A stretch of 64,000 bases of DNA from Candidatus Ornithobacterium hominis (GCF_951229915.1 NZ_OX579588.1:372001-436000); one strand, 5' to 3'. Shown: positions 7,276 through 17,070, counted from the stretch's first letter. Notes: generated by a model from the sequence alone, not told the origin. Program-made: numbers and translations.

Positions 7276-9396
7276 ATGAACTTTAAATTTTCAACACTAC
7301 TGATTTTTGTCGGGAGTTTTCTTTTCGCCCAAACTGGCGGCGGAATGTGGATTCCTACAGAATTGAACGAAAAAGAAATGAAGAAAATGGGCATGAATAT
7401 ATCTGCAAAAGATATCTTCAATTCCCAAAAAGCCAGCATCAAAGATGCAATTGCGCATTTTGGCGGTGGTTGCACCTCAGAAGTCATTTCACCGCAAGGG
7501 CTTCTGTTGACCAATCACCACTGTGGGTACAGCCAAATTCAGTCGCACAGTACCTTACAAAATAATTATTTGCAAGATGGATTCTGGGCAAAAAGTATGA
7601 GAGATGAATTGGCTAATCCTGGCCTGACGGCGACTTTCATTATTGATATTCAAGAAGTTACAAGCGAGGTTTTGATAGGCGAAAACACGACTGATAATGC
7701 AATAAAGGAGAACATAAAAACTATTGTAAATAAGACTAAAAAAGAAAATTGGCAAGAGGCTTTTGTGAAGCCATTCTACAAAGGGAATAAATATTACCTA
7801 TTCATCACAGAAACTTATAGAGACGTTCGCTTAGTGGGGGCGCCACCTAGTAGTATTGGGAAATTTGGTAGTGATACTGATAATTGGGTTTGGCCACGCC
7901 ATACGGGCGATTTTTCTTTGTTTAGAATTTATGCCGATAAAAATAATCGACCAGCAGAATATTCCCCAGAAAATATTCCTTATAAGCCAAAACATTTTTT
8001 ACCAATAAATATCAAAGGTTTAGAAAAGAATGATTTTACTTTTGTTTTTGGATTCCCAGGTTTGACGGATGAATATTTGCCAGCTTCTGCTATTGAGCAA
8101 ACGGTGAAAACTTTGAATCCTGCAAAAGTTGAAGTAAGAGATGAGGCACTGAAAATTATGGATGCTTACATGAAGCAAGACCAAAACATTAAAATCAAAT
8201 ATGCTTCTAAATACGCTGGAATTGCCAATTATTGGAAGAATATGATTGGTGTAAATCAGGGAATTCAGAAGTCTGGAGCTATTCAGATAAAACGAAATTA
8301 CGAGCAGCGTTTGCTGAACAAAATTAGAGAAAAGTGTAAGACAGAAAAAAGCGAAAGATGCGTACAATACCCATCGATGATTGAAGATTTAAATCAATTG
8401 TACCAAAAGATAGAGCATTATAATTTAGCGAAAGCTTACTTTGATGAAGCGATTTATAGAAATTCTGAAACCTTCCGTATAGCGTTAACTTTAAGTGATT
8501 TATCAAAAAATGAAGGGCAAGTCTCTCATGAACTTAGAGAACGAGTTTCTGATTATTTAAAGTCTCTGTATAAAGATTATGAACCTCAAGTAGATAAAGA
8601 TGTTTCTTTAGCCGTTTGGAATTTGTATAAAAAAAATGTTCCTGCTGAATTTCAGCCAGATAACACCAATATCACAGCAGAGGATTTAGATACATCAATC
8701 ATTACAGGTGGTAGGAAAATCAATCAAATTTCTTTGATTGAAAATCCGAAATTATTTTTGAGTCAAGAAAATTTAAAGGAAATTTTAAATGCAGATCCTT
8801 TGATTCAAAAAATCAGAGCAATAGAATCTGCTTACAGTGCAAAAGCCTCTCCCAAGCGAATAAGCTTGCAGAATAAAATAGATGATTTGCTCAAAAAATA
8901 TATGAAAGCGCAAATGGACTTTATGCAAGATGAAAAGAAATTCTTTCCTGATGCGAATTCTACTTTGCGCGTGACTTATGGTAAAGTGAATGGCTATGCG
9001 CCGAGAGACGCCGTGTATTATGACAATACAACTTACCTGAAAGGCGTGATGGAAAAGTATGTTCCTGGTGATTACGAATTTGATGTTCCAGAAAAATTAA
9101 GAAGTTTGTACGCAAAAAAAGATTATGGCGTTTATGCTAAAAATGGCAAAATGCCCGTTAACTTCATTGCCACAAACCACACGACAGGTGGTAACTCGGG
9201 TTCGCCAGCCTTGGATGCAGACGGGAATTTAGTTGGATTGAACTTTGACCGTGTGTGGGAAGGAACGATGAGCGACTTGTACTATGACCCAGAAATTTCT
9301 AGAAACATCATGGTAGATGCGCGGTATATTTTATTCATTATTGATAAATATGCTAACGCCGACCGACTAATCAAGGAAATGAAATTGGTGAAATAA
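7276..9396 (+). CDS. S46 family dipeptidyl-peptidase, DPP11-like
   Basis: A 706-residue periplasmic serine exopeptidase with signal peptide 1-18 (MNFKFSTLL...LFAQ). It releases dipeptides from the N-terminus of peptides. The catalytic histidine is in TNHHCGY (79-85), an aspartate in the GSDTDNW region, and the nucleophile in GGNSGSP (Ser641). The residue 18 positions after the serine, which sets P1 specificity in S46, is Arg659 (NFDR). DPP11 has arginine here and prefers P1 Asp/Glu; DPP7 has glycine and prefers hydrophobic P1. The assignment to DPP11 rests on that residue. It sits next to an M28 peptidase and fits peptide feeding. Confidence 0.92.
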   Translation: MNFKFSTLLIFVGSFLFAQTGGGMWIPTELNEKEMKKMGMNISAKDIFNSQKASIKDAIAHFGGGCTSEVISPQGLLLTNHHCGYSQIQSHSTLQNNYLQDGFWAKSMRDELANPGLTATFIIDIQEVTSEVLIGENTTDNAIKENIKTIVNKTKKENWQEAFVKPFYKGNKYYLFITETYRDVRLVGAPPSSIGKFGSDTDNWVWPRHTGDFSLFRIYADKNNRPAEYSPENIPYKPKHFLPINIKGLEKNDFTFVFGFPGLTDEYLPASAIEQTVKTLNPAKVEVRDEALKIMDAYMKQDQNIKIKYASKYAGIANYWKNMIGVNQGIQKSGAIQIKRNYEQRLLNKIREKCKTEKSERCVQYPSMIEDLNQLYQKIEHYNLAKAYFDEAIYRNSETFRIALTLSDLSKNEGQVSHELRERVSDYLKSLYKDYEPQVDKDVSLAVWNLYKKNVPAEFQPDNTNITAEDLDTSIITGGRKINQISLIENPKLFLSQENLKEILNADPLIQKIRAIESAYSAKASPKRISLQNKIDDLLKKYMKAQMDFMQDEKKFFPDANSTLRVTYGKVNGYAPRDAVYYDNTTYLKGVMEKYVPGDYEFDVPEKLRSLYAKKDYGVYAKNGKMPVNFIATNHTTGGNSGSPALDADGNLVGLNFDRVWEGTMSDLYYDPEISRNIMVDARYILFIIDKYANADRLIKEMKLVK

Positions 9397-9417
9397 ATTT
9401 CCTAAGGCTTTTTAAAG

Positions 9418-9453
9418 AAAAAGCTACTTTCGAACTGAAGGTAGCTTTTTTTT
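9418..9453 (+). terminator. Terminator of the S46 peptidase gene
   Basis: AAAGCTAC and GTAGCTTT form the stem, extended by partial TTC/GAA pairing, and T8 follows. A degenerate palindrome copy (CTAAGGCTTTTTAAAG, 9401-9416) precedes it and a perfect one follows it. Confidence 0.85.
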
Positions 9454-9457
9454 ATGG

Positions 9458-9484
9458 AAAATTTTTTAAGCCTTAAAAAATTTT
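9458..9484 (+). repeat. Dispersed palindrome, perfect 27-bp copy
   Basis: AAAATTTTTTAAG, central C, then CTTAAAAAATTTT: every base pairs symmetrically around base 9471. It is among the cleanest copies in the window. It lies between the S46 terminator and the M28 gene. Confidence 0.75.
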
Positions 9485-9529
9485 AAACTATTAATCAGAT
9501 TTCCATTAATTTTACAAAAAATCGAATGA

Positions 9530-10549
9530 ATGAATTTTAAAACCTTACTTTTAAGCTTTTGTAGTGTCATTTTCAGTCAATGTCAGTCACAAAATGAAGT
9601 GAAAAATGTTTTACCCAAAATTGAAACTTTAGCCTTCAAACCAGAATATTTAGAACTAATAGATTCAATTGAAGTCAAAAAAGAACTTTATGTTTATGCT
9701 AGCGATGAAATGAAAGGTAGAGAAGCTGGGACAGAAAATGAAGCTTTAGCAACTGATTTTTTGGTAGAAAAATATAAGGATTTAGAAATCAAAGGAGCTG
9801 GAGAGAATGGCGATTATTTGCAAGCGATTCCTAAAGGAACGTTTCGTGCGATGGAGGAAGTCGGGCACAATGTCATTGCTAAAATTGAAGGAAGCGAAAA
9901 ACCTGATGAATATGTTGTGATCTCTGCACATTTAGACCACGTGGGCGAGCAGTATGGGGAAATCTTTAACGGAGCAGATGATAATGGGAGCGGTACCATT
10001 GCAATTCTAAATATTGCCAAAGCCTTTAAAAAATTGGAACAAAAGGGATTTAAACCAAAGCGGAGTCTCATCTTTTTGCATGTGACTGGTGAAGAAAAAG
10101 GGCTTTTGGGCTCTAAATATTATGTTGAAAATTCATGGTTTCCTTTAGGAAATACAGTGGCGAATTTGAATATTGACATGATTGGTCGTGTAGATGAAAA
10201 GCATCAAAATCAGCCGAATTACCTTTATCTGATTGGCGGAACGCGCCTTAGCAAAGAATTGGGCTCAATTGCAGAGAAGCTTAACGAAAATCACTTTGGC
10301 TTGGCATTAGATTATACTTACGATGCTCCAGACCACCCAGAGCGTTTGTATTATCGTTCAGATCACTATAATTTCGCTAAAAATAATATTCCCTCTATTT
10401 TCTTTTTTAATGGAATTCACGAGGATTATCATAAACCGACCGATACTGCTGATAAAATCAATTACCCTTTGTTGACTAAAAGAACGCAGTATGTTTTTGC
10501 GATAGCTTGGGAATTAGCTAACCGAAAGGAGCGACTGAAACTGGATTGA
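9530..10549 (+). CDS. M28 family zinc aminopeptidase, secreted
   Basis: A 339-residue metallopeptidase of the M28 (aminopeptidase Y/S) family. The N-terminus has a hydrophobic export signal ending near Cys18 (FSQC). This may be a lipobox, but it is not canonical. Zinc ligands and catalytic residues are recognisable: H134 in SAHLDH, D150/D151 in GADDNGSG, E188/E189 in TGEEKG, an Asp in NIDMIGR, and a His in DYHKPTDT. Such enzymes remove N-terminal residues from peptides, complementing the S46 enzyme upstream. A dispersed-palindrome copy falls inside the gene (10018-10036) and encodes KAFKKLE. The gene converges with the DUF2723 gene. Confidence 0.92.
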   Translation: MNFKTLLLSFCSVIFSQCQSQNEVKNVLPKIETLAFKPEYLELIDSIEVKKELYVYASDEMKGREAGTENEALATDFLVEKYKDLEIKGAGENGDYLQAIPKGTFRAMEEVGHNVIAKIEGSEKPDEYVVISAHLDHVGEQYGEIFNGADDNGSGTIAILNIAKAFKKLEQKGFKPKRSLIFLHVTGEEKGLLGSKYYVENSWFPLGNTVANLNIDMIGRVDEKHQNQPNYLYLIGGTRLSKELGSIAEKLNENHFGLALDYTYDAPDHPERLYYRSDHYNFAKNNIPSIFFFNGIHEDYHKPTDTADKINYPLLTKRTQYVFAIAWELANRKERLKLD

Positions 10550-10575
10550 TTTTCAGGCAAGAAAATTAAGAAAAG

Positions 10576-10614
10576 GGAGAAATTTTTTAAGCCTTAAAAA
10601 ATTTCTCCTTTTTT
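10576..10614. terminator. Perfect 33-bp palindrome acting as bidirectional terminator
   Basis: GGAGAAATTTTTTAAG, central C (10592), CTTAAAAAATTTCTCC, then T6. Here the dispersed palindrome itself forms the stem of the terminator between the convergent M28 and DUF2723 genes. This is a strong case for a role of this copy at transcript ends. Confidence 0.8.
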
Positions 10615-10664
10615 TTGATTTAAGAATTTGTTTGAAAATTTAGACGGATTTTTGCTAAAATTTA

Positions 10665-13600
10665 TTATTTCTCGATGCCTATTTGAGACATTATATTCTT
10701 GACTTCATCAAATTTTTCTTCCGCATAGATGGAGTCAATTTCTGCTGCCAGCGGGATCAGCGAACGTTGAGAAGAAATCGCACTTGTTAGTTCGTTTTGT
10801 TCTTTTCCGGTTAAATTATTTAGTCCGACGCTTTTGGCTTTTTCTATCAAACTAGAAATTTGCTGAACCACAGGAAGGTAAATTTTTTCAAAAGCTTTTT
10901 TAGCTTCCTCTTTTTGTCCCTTTTTCAAATAATTTTCAATTAAAATTCCAGCAAAATATTGTTGTTCACTTTGCAGTCTTCGCCAGTCAGAGAGGATGCT
11001 TTGCTGTTTTCTTGGAGGCAAAGATTCATAGAAGTTTAATTCCTCTTGATTTTGTTTTAGCAAATAATCTTGGAGTTTTTCTGCTTTTTGATTTTCGCCT
11101 AAATTTTGATAAATCGGGATGAGCCCATAGAGAGAATAGCCTGTTTCGTAACGTTCTAGCGGAATTTTTTCCATCAGTAAGTCAATGATTTCCTTCGCTT
11201 TTTCTTTTTCTCCATTATCGGTTAAATCTTTCGCCGTTCTTATCACCGCATTGCGGTAAGTAAGAATATTATTGGTGCTAGTTTGGTCAAAATAAGCATC
11301 AGGATTGTTAAAATTTGCCCATCGGTATTTTTTGATTTGTTGATACATATCTTCACTGTCTACCAGTGCATCGCTACCGTATTGCGATTGAGAAGCCAAG
11401 AGAGGAACTAGTTTATAGCTGAAGCTTTCAAATTGTAAATAATCATTGGTATAGAAAATATTTGCATTATCATATAAACCGCCGCTGGAGAAGTAAATCG
11501 GGCGAGTCCAGTCGTAATTTGCAAACAAATCTAGCATGAAGAGCTCGTTCTTGTAGTTGATGGCATTGCTAGGAATCGTAATGCTAAGATTCGGTAAAAT
11601 TTTATCGTAATATTGGGGTGAAACTAATTTGTTTTTGATTACATTTTCTTTGTTAACTGGGATAATGATTTTGTTGGTAGGTAAAATATTATCTAGATTA
11701 GGATTATAAATTTGTTTTAGAATAGAAAGCAATTCATTTTTGGCGGGATTTGGTTTTAGAATCCAATTCATGGCTTCTTTTGCTGTCATTCCGTTATCGT
11801 TGTAAGGCTGAATTTTATCTAAACTTTGTAGCAATTCAGGGTTTTGTTCAGCGGCATATTCTCTTAATTGACTGAGAAAATTCGCTGATAAAATCAAAAT
11901 TGCTTCATTCCGTCCTTCACGATAATCACTTTCCGTCATCTGATGGGGTATGGCATCAGCTTGGTAAGTTTTTCTATGCGCTTGGCTGATGTTCCAAGGA
12001 GAACCTAAAAGCGTGTAATTAGCAATTTTGACATCGGTTCGGAACTCTTCTGTCTCTTGAATGGCCCACAGCGGATACGTATCATTATCGCCATAAACGA
12101 AGAGAATGGCGTTGGGGTCTAAATTGACTAAATAATTGTAAGCCAAGTCGTGTGCTGCTAATCGCTCAGATCGGTCATGGTCGTCCCAGTTTTGGAAGCC
12201 CATCAAGAGTGGAGCGATAAATGCCAAAGCAGTAACGCCGAGTGAGGGTTTTACGTCTATTTTTATTTTGGAACGAAGGAATTTAAAAATTGATAATAAA
12301 CTTAATCCAAGCCAAATAGCAAATACAAAAAAGGAGGTCACCACGGCATAATCTCGCTCACGTGGCTCAAAAGGTTTGTTGTTGGTGTATAAAATAATGC
12401 CTAATCCCGTTAGTAAAAATAGGGAGATGAGTGCAAAAGTTCGCTTGGGGTCTTCTTTCCAATGAAAAATAAAGCCAATGATTCCAAGAATTAAAGGAAT
12501 TCCAAAATAGATATTACGAGCTTTGTTATCTTTAAATTTTTTGGGAAGCAGACTTTGGTCTCCTAGAAAATAAGAATCAATAAAGGGAATCCCAGTAATG
12601 GTATTACCTTTCGTTACTTCCAAATGACCTTCAAAATCATTTTGTCTTCCAACGAAATTCCACCCAAAATAGCGTAAATACATATACCCCACTTGGTAGT
12701 TGAGGAAAAACTGAATGTTTTGCCAAAGACTTGGTTTTCTGATATGTTCAGTTCGCTCGCCAGTCACGGGGTCATATGACTGGTAACGCTCCACTTCACC
12801 CATGATAGCTTGGTAATTATCAGCCATTTGAGGATTGTGCATTCGTGCAAAAATACCTGTGTGGGCATCGCTGTAGACATAGCTGTATTTTCTCCCGACT
12901 TCTTCATAAATCCCTTTCTTCTTATTTTTTTTATAAATAGGCCCATCGTCTTTTCTTTTATAAGTTCCATCTGGGTTTTTCTCAACGCCATTAGAGTCCA
13001 TATGAGCAGTGTAGAGAGGTCCATAGAAAACAGGCCAATCACCATATTGCTCTCGGTTGAAGTAATTTAGTAACCCAATTGCATCATCTGGGTCATTAAG
13101 GTTCATATGCGGGTTAGCCGTAGCCCTGATGGGAATTACCAACCAACTAGAAAAACCAATAATCATAAATAAAATTGATAAAACAACTGTATTTGCCGTC
13201 ACCCAATTCTTCTTTTGCGTATACCAAAGAGCAGAAAAGAAAACGATAAAGAATAAAATAATCCCGACCAGCAACCCACTTTGGAAAGGCATTCCGAGGG
13301 TATTGATTAAGAAAATTTCCAATTTCCCAAAGAAGGACATCGTGTAAGAAAAAATAACTTTAAAGATAAAATAGAAAATCAAAATCGTGATAAGATTCGC
13401 TATAGCAAAACTCTTCCAAGTAAACTCATAATGCCTGAAGTAGTAAATGTAACAAATCGCTGGAACGACTAAAATCGCCATTAAATGCACCCCAACACTC
13501 AGCCCGATGAGCAAAGAAATTAAAATCAACCATTTATTTTCACGTGGCAAGCCAGCATCATTTTCCCATTTGCAAGCCAACCAAAGCATCAAAGCAGTGA

Positions 13601-14057
13601 ACATGGATGCCATGGCATAAACTTCTCCCTCCACAGCCGAGAACCAAAAGGAATCAGAAAAAGCAAAACATGCAGCTCCTAATACACCTGCCCCCAAGAT
13701 TAAGATAATTTGAGTAGACGAAAGAGAAGTACTATTTTTTAAAAATAAACGGCGCGCCAAATGCGTAATCGTCCAAAAGAGAAACAAAATAGTCAATGAA
13801 CTAGAAAGCGCAGATAAAGCATTAATGAGAATGCTATACAAAGCACCATTACCAAAGGCTAACCCAGCCCATACAGCACCAACTAACTGAAAAACAGCAG
13901 CTCCAGGAGCGTGTGTAACACCTAATTTTGCACTGGAAACAATATATTCACCACAATCCCAAAAACTAAATTTAGTTTCTATCGTCAACAAATAAAGTAT
14001 CGAAGCCAATGCAAAAACTACCCAGCCCACTAAATTATTAAGCTTTTTAAAATCCAT
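10665..14057 (-). CDS. DUF2723 family membrane protein (GT-C / TMEM260-like glycosyltransferase)
   Basis: A 1130-residue integral membrane protein. The first half holds about a dozen hydrophobic segments in the DUF2723 arrangement, starting with LNNLVGWVVFALAS and the family-typical FWDCGEYI (about residues 33-40) and THAPGA motifs. The family is related to protein O-mannosyltransferases of the GT-C fold, and human TMEM260 is a characterised relative. The C-terminal 200 residues are soluble, helical and TPR-like. A role in protein O-glycosylation is likely by family but not shown here. It stands alone, 154 bases downstream of a small membrane protein gene on the same strand. Confidence 0.85.
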   Translation of the reverse strand: MDFKKLNNLVGWVVFALASILYLLTIETKFSFWDCGEYIVSSAKLGVTHAPGAAVFQLVGAVWAGLAFGNGALYSILINALSALSSSLTILFLFWTITHLARRLFLKNSTSLSSTQIILILGAGVLGAACFAFSDSFWFSAVEGEVYAMASMFTALMLWLACKWENDAGLPRENKWLILISLLIGLSVGVHLMAILVVPAICYIYYFRHYEFTWKSFAIANLITILIFYFIFKVIFSYTMSFFGKLEIFLINTLGMPFQSGLLVGIILFFIVFFSALWYTQKKNWVTANTVVLSILFMIIGFSSWLVIPIRATANPHMNLNDPDDAIGLLNYFNREQYGDWPVFYGPLYTAHMDSNGVEKNPDGTYKRKDDGPIYKKNKKKGIYEEVGRKYSYVYSDAHTGIFARMHNPQMADNYQAIMGEVERYQSYDPVTGERTEHIRKPSLWQNIQFFLNYQVGYMYLRYFGWNFVGRQNDFEGHLEVTKGNTITGIPFIDSYFLGDQSLLPKKFKDNKARNIYFGIPLILGIIGFIFHWKEDPKRTFALISLFLLTGLGIILYTNNKPFEPRERDYAVVTSFFVFAIWLGLSLLSIFKFLRSKIKIDVKPSLGVTALAFIAPLLMGFQNWDDHDRSERLAAHDLAYNYLVNLDPNAILFVYGDNDTYPLWAIQETEEFRTDVKIANYTLLGSPWNISQAHRKTYQADAIPHQMTESDYREGRNEAILILSANFLSQLREYAAEQNPELLQSLDKIQPYNDNGMTAKEAMNWILKPNPAKNELLSILKQIYNPNLDNILPTNKIIIPVNKENVIKNKLVSPQYYDKILPNLSITIPSNAINYKNELFMLDLFANYDWTRPIYFSSGGLYDNANIFYTNDYLQFESFSYKLVPLLASQSQYGSDALVDSEDMYQQIKKYRWANFNNPDAYFDQTSTNNILTYRNAVIRTAKDLTDNGEKEKAKEIIDLLMEKIPLERYETGYSLYGLIPIYQNLGENQKAEKLQDYLLKQNQEELNFYESLPPRKQQSILSDWRRLQSEQQYFAGILIENYLKKGQKEEAKKAFEKIYLPVVQQISSLIEKAKSVGLNNLTGKEQNELTSAISSQRSLIPLAAEIDSIYAEEKFDEVKNIMSQIGIEK

Positions 14058-14097
14058 AACGCTTATTTTTATATCATGCGAAAATAAGATTTTTATT

Positions 14098-14124
14098 AAA
14101 ATTTTTTAAGGCTTAAAAAAAATT
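14098..14124 (-). repeat. Dispersed palindrome, intergenic copy
   Basis: TTTTTTAAGGCTTAAAAAAA on the plus strand (central G), just upstream of the DUF2723 gene. A shorter variant, TCTAAGCCTTAGAAAAATT, lies at 14195-14213 at the other end of the same spacer. Confidence 0.65.
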
Positions 14125-14211
14125 AGGCAGAAACCCTCCAGCTTAAATTATTTATAATTTAAAATAACTCCCATCAGTCATTATTAATTGATTATCTAAG
14201 CCTTAGAAAAA

Positions 14212-14604
14212 TTAAGTCCATTCAATCTCTAGACTTTCAAAAAAAGCATTTAATTCTTGTAGCGATTCGTTATCAATTTTGTTAGTATTAATCTTTATGA
14301 TTTTGCTCTCAGCGTTGATTTTATAATCGCCAGCAAACTTCCGAATACTTCGAATTTGGTCTAAATTTACTTTCTTCCCCAATGGTCCACCTACTTGCAT
14401 AATTCCATTTTGGATACTCACGTAAGGGTATTTTCTCTTGTAGAAATAAATCGAAATCCAAGCGATAGAAATGAGAATCCAGCCATAGCTTAGCCAATCC
14501 CGTTTTTCTTTGTGTGTGAATACTAGCAAAGAATACCCAGACCAAATAAGTGCAAAAATCAAATGATATCGAACTAGTTTTTGTTTGTATTTTAATTTCA
14601 TCAA
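14212..14604 (-). CDS. Small membrane protein with a PH-like C-terminal domain, function unknown
   Basis: A 130-residue protein. Two hydrophobic segments (about 14-30 and 38-54) are joined by a short charged loop. The remaining 70 residues form a beta-rich cytosolic domain (YVSIQNGIMQVGGPLGKKVNLDQIRSI) that reads like the bacterial PH-like domains that often follow paired membrane helices. I do not recognise a named family. It is divergent from guaB, with 83 bases between the starts. Confidence 0.7.
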   Translation of the reverse strand: MMKLKYKQKLVRYHLIFALIWSGYSLLVFTHKEKRDWLSYGWILISIAWISIYFYKRKYPYVSIQNGIMQVGGPLGKKVNLDQIRSIRKFAGDYKINAESKIIKINTNKIDNESLQELNAFFESLEIEWT

Positions 14605-14635
14605 TTCAAAATTTAAAATTAAATAAAATTAAATA

Positions 14636-14660
14636 AAATTTTTTAAGGCTTAAAAAAAAA
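14636..14660 (-). repeat. Dispersed palindrome in the guaB promoter region
   Basis: ATTTTTTAAGGCTTAAAAAA (central G) ends 4 bases before the guaB -7 box, so it covers the region where a -33 element would lie. Confidence 0.65.
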
Positions 14661-14663
14661 CGT

Positions 14664-14671
14664 TAAATTTG
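14664..14671 (+). promoter_or_regulatory. Probable guaB -7 box
   Basis: TAAATTTG matches TAnnTTTG 16 bases before the guaB ATG. No separate TTTG -33 element is present; that position is occupied by the dispersed palindrome. Confidence 0.55.
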
Positions 14672-14687
14672 TGCGGCAAAAGGAAAT

Positions 14688-16157
14688 ATGTCTTTAAACG
14701 ATAAAATTTTGCAAGAAGCCTACACTTTTGATGACTTATTATTAGTTCCAGCTTATTCAAATATACTACCCTCAGCGGTAGATCTCTCAACTCCATTGAC
14801 TGATAACATAACACTACAAATCCCCATCGTAAGTGCAGCGATGGACACTGTATCAGAAGCTCGCCTAGCCATAGCATTGGCACGGCAGGGAGGTTTATCC
14901 TTTATTCACAAAAACATGACGATTGAGCGGCAAGCAAAAGAAGTCGATTTAGTCAAACGTTCTGAAAATGGGATGATAGCTGACCCCATAACTTTGCGAC
15001 CCGAGCAATTGTTGCAAGATGCTGAGCAACTAATGCGTAAATACAAAATATCTGGTTTGCCCGTGGTGGAAGAAGACAAAACTTTAATCGGAATTTTGAC
15101 TAATCGTGATATTCGCTACCAAACAGACATGACGCAGGTAGTGACGGATGTGATGACTAAAGAAAACCTGATAACTTCTGGAATTGAGACTAGCTTGGAA
15201 GACGCAAAAGAAATTCTATTGAGAAATAGGATTGAGAAGTTACCGATTGTAGATAAAGATTATAAATTAATCGGTTTAATCACCATCAAAGATATTGACA
15301 ATTTGGCAGAATACCCTAATGCGTGTAAAGATGCCCGCGGCCGCTTGCGCGTGGGTGCTGGTGTAGGCGTGGGAGAAGATACGCTAAGTAGGGTAGAAGC
15401 CTTAGTAAGTTCAGGGGTAGATGTTATAGCTTTAGACTCAGCACACGGGCATTCGCAAGGTGTTTTATCCAAAATCAAAGAAGTGAGAAATGCTTTCCCA
15501 AATTTGGATATTGTGGGAGGAAATATCGTAACGCCTGAAGCCGCAAAGGCTTTGGTAGAAGCAGGAGCAAATGCGCTGAAAGTTGGCGTAGGGCCAGGGT
15601 CAATTTGTACAACGCGTGTAATCGCAGGGGTTGGGGTGCCACAGCTTTCGGCGATTAGTAATGTTTATGAATATGCTAAAAATAAAGGCGTTAGAGTAAT
15701 TGCAGATGGCGGAATTAAATTGTCAGGAGATATTGTGAAAGCTCTCGGAGCTGGGGCAGACTGCGTAATGTTGGGAAGCCTATTTGCTGGAACAGATGAA
15801 GCGCCTGGTGAAGAAATCATCTACCAAGGGCGGAAATTCAAAACATATCAAGGAATGGGGTCTTTAGCAGCAATGAAACGTGGAAGTAAAGATCGCTATT
15901 TCCAAAATGAGGCAACAGATGCAAAAAAATTAGTACCAGAAGGCATTGAAGGACGTGTACCCTACAAAGGAGAAGTAAAAGACGTGGTTTACCAATTATG
16001 CGGAGGTGTAAGAGCTGGAATGGGCTATTGTGGAACGCCAACAGTGAAATCGCTAAAAGAAAACGCAAAATTTGTGAAAATAACGAATGCTGGACTGCAA
16101 GAAAGTCACCCCCATGATATTGTAATAACAAAAGAAGCTCCGAATTACAATGGCTAA
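14688..16157 (+). CDS. guaB: Inosine-5'-monophosphate dehydrogenase
   Basis: A 489-residue cytosolic enzyme that oxidises IMP to XMP with NAD+, the committed step of GMP synthesis. The TIM barrel begins with [16 protein letters not shown]-domain pair is inserted at about residues 95-210. The catalytic cysteine is in GPGSICTTR (Cys307), and the flap carries [10 protein letters not shown]. Length and motifs are standard for bacteria. The ATG at 14688 lies 16 bases after a -7 box, giving a very short leader. guaA is not adjacent. Confidence 0.98.
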   Translation: MSLNDKILQEAYTFDDLLLVPAYSNILPSAVDLSTPLTDNITLQIPIVSAAMDTVSEARLAIALARQGGLSFIHKNMTIERQAKEVDLVKRSENGMIADPITLRPEQLLQDAEQLMRKYKISGLPVVEEDKTLIGILTNRDIRYQTDMTQVVTDVMTKENLITSGIETSLEDAKEILLRNRIEKLPIVDKDYKLIGLITIKDIDNLAEYPNACKDARGRLRVGAGVGVGEDTLSRVEALVSSGVDVIALDSAHGHSQGVLSKIKEVRNAFPNLDIVGGNIVTPEAAKALVEAGANALKVGVGPGSICTTRVIAGVGVPQLSAISNVYEYAKNKGVRVIADGGIKLSGDIVKALGAGADCVMLGSLFAGTDEAPGEEIIYQGRKFKTYQGMGSLAAMKRGSKDRYFQNEATDAKKLVPEGIEGRVPYKGEVKDVVYQLCGGVRAGMGYCGTPTVKSLKENAKFVKITNAGLQESHPHDIVITKEAPNYNG

Positions 16158-16345
16158 AATTGTGAAAACATATATTCGAGCCACTGAAATTCAAGTGATT
16201 TTCAGCTAAATTGAGATGTGTTTTTTCGATTTTTTTAATCTGACAATAGAATTTGTGAAGTTAATAATTTCTTAAGACTAGGAATTTTATTTTTTTGGCA
16301 CATGAATTGATTTATTTAGAGCATAACTTTAAAAAAATAAAGAAA

Positions 16346-16978
16346 ATGAAAAAGTTAATATTAGCAGCCTCGGTTGCATTTGCAGGAATGATTGGTTTGA
16401 ATGCACAAAGTATGGAAGCACTTCAGATTGGAGCAAGAGCAGGATATAACTACTCTACACTGAGAGGCGATGCCGCGAAAAACATGGACACAAAAGGTCT
16501 ATCTGGCTTCCATGTAGGTTTATTTACTGAAATCCCAGTGGCAGACCGATTCTCAATTCAACCAGAAGTGCTTTACTCAACCCAAGGTGCTAAGTGGACT
16601 TTAGGAAAAGAGACTTATGATTTCAAAACGCAAAATATCAACGTTCCAGTCTTAGCGAAATTTTATGTTGCAGAAGGTTTGAACTTACAAGCAGGGCCAC
16701 AATTAAGCTTTAATACAGGTTCTGAATTCAAGTATGATGGAGCGTTAGGTAAAACTTCGAAGAAACTAGATAAAGATGCTTTTTCAAAAGTAAACTTTGG
16801 TGCAGTTGTAGGAGCTGGGTATAAATTAGCTCAAGGTTTGACTGTTGATGCACGCTACAACTTTGGGTTAACTAATGTGTTTGATAAAGATAACAAATCA
16901 CTTCAAAGCTTAAAAGTTTCAGAAAAGAATAATTTCAAAAATGGTGTATTTTCAGTTGGTTTAGGTTACCAGTTTTAA
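16346..16978 (+). CDS. Outer-membrane beta-barrel protein (PorT/OmpX-like family)
   Basis: A 210-residue outer-membrane protein. The start at ATG 16346 is chosen because it gives a clean signal peptide (MKKLILAASVAFAGMIGLNA, cleaved before Q21). The frame also extends upstream to a TTG at 16295, but that would bury the signal. The mature part alternates amphipathic strands with glycine-rich turns (IGARAGYNYS, GLFTEIPV, GLGYQF) and ends in an aromatic residue, as in 8-stranded barrels of the Bacteroidota outer-membrane beta-barrel family. The specific role is unknown. A strong terminator follows. Confidence 0.85.
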   Translation: MKKLILAASVAFAGMIGLNAQSMEALQIGARAGYNYSTLRGDAAKNMDTKGLSGFHVGLFTEIPVADRFSIQPEVLYSTQGAKWTLGKETYDFKTQNINVPVLAKFYVAEGLNLQAGPQLSFNTGSEFKYDGALGKTSKKLDKDAFSKVNFGAVVGAGYKLAQGLTVDARYNFGLTNVFDKDNKSLQSLKVSEKNNFKNGVFSVGLGYQF

Positions 16979-16998
16979 TAAAAAAGTATACGATTGAG

Positions 16999-17028
16999 AG
17001 CCCTGAAAAATTTCAGGGCTTTTTTTTT
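16999..17028 (+). terminator. Terminator of the outer-membrane protein gene
   Basis: AGCCCTGA pairs with TCAGGGCT around AAAATT and is followed by T8: a classic intrinsic terminator 20 bases after the stop. Confidence 0.9.
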
Positions 17029-17070
17029 ATTTTTCTATCAATATAAAGGCTGATAAATTAAAGAAAATTT

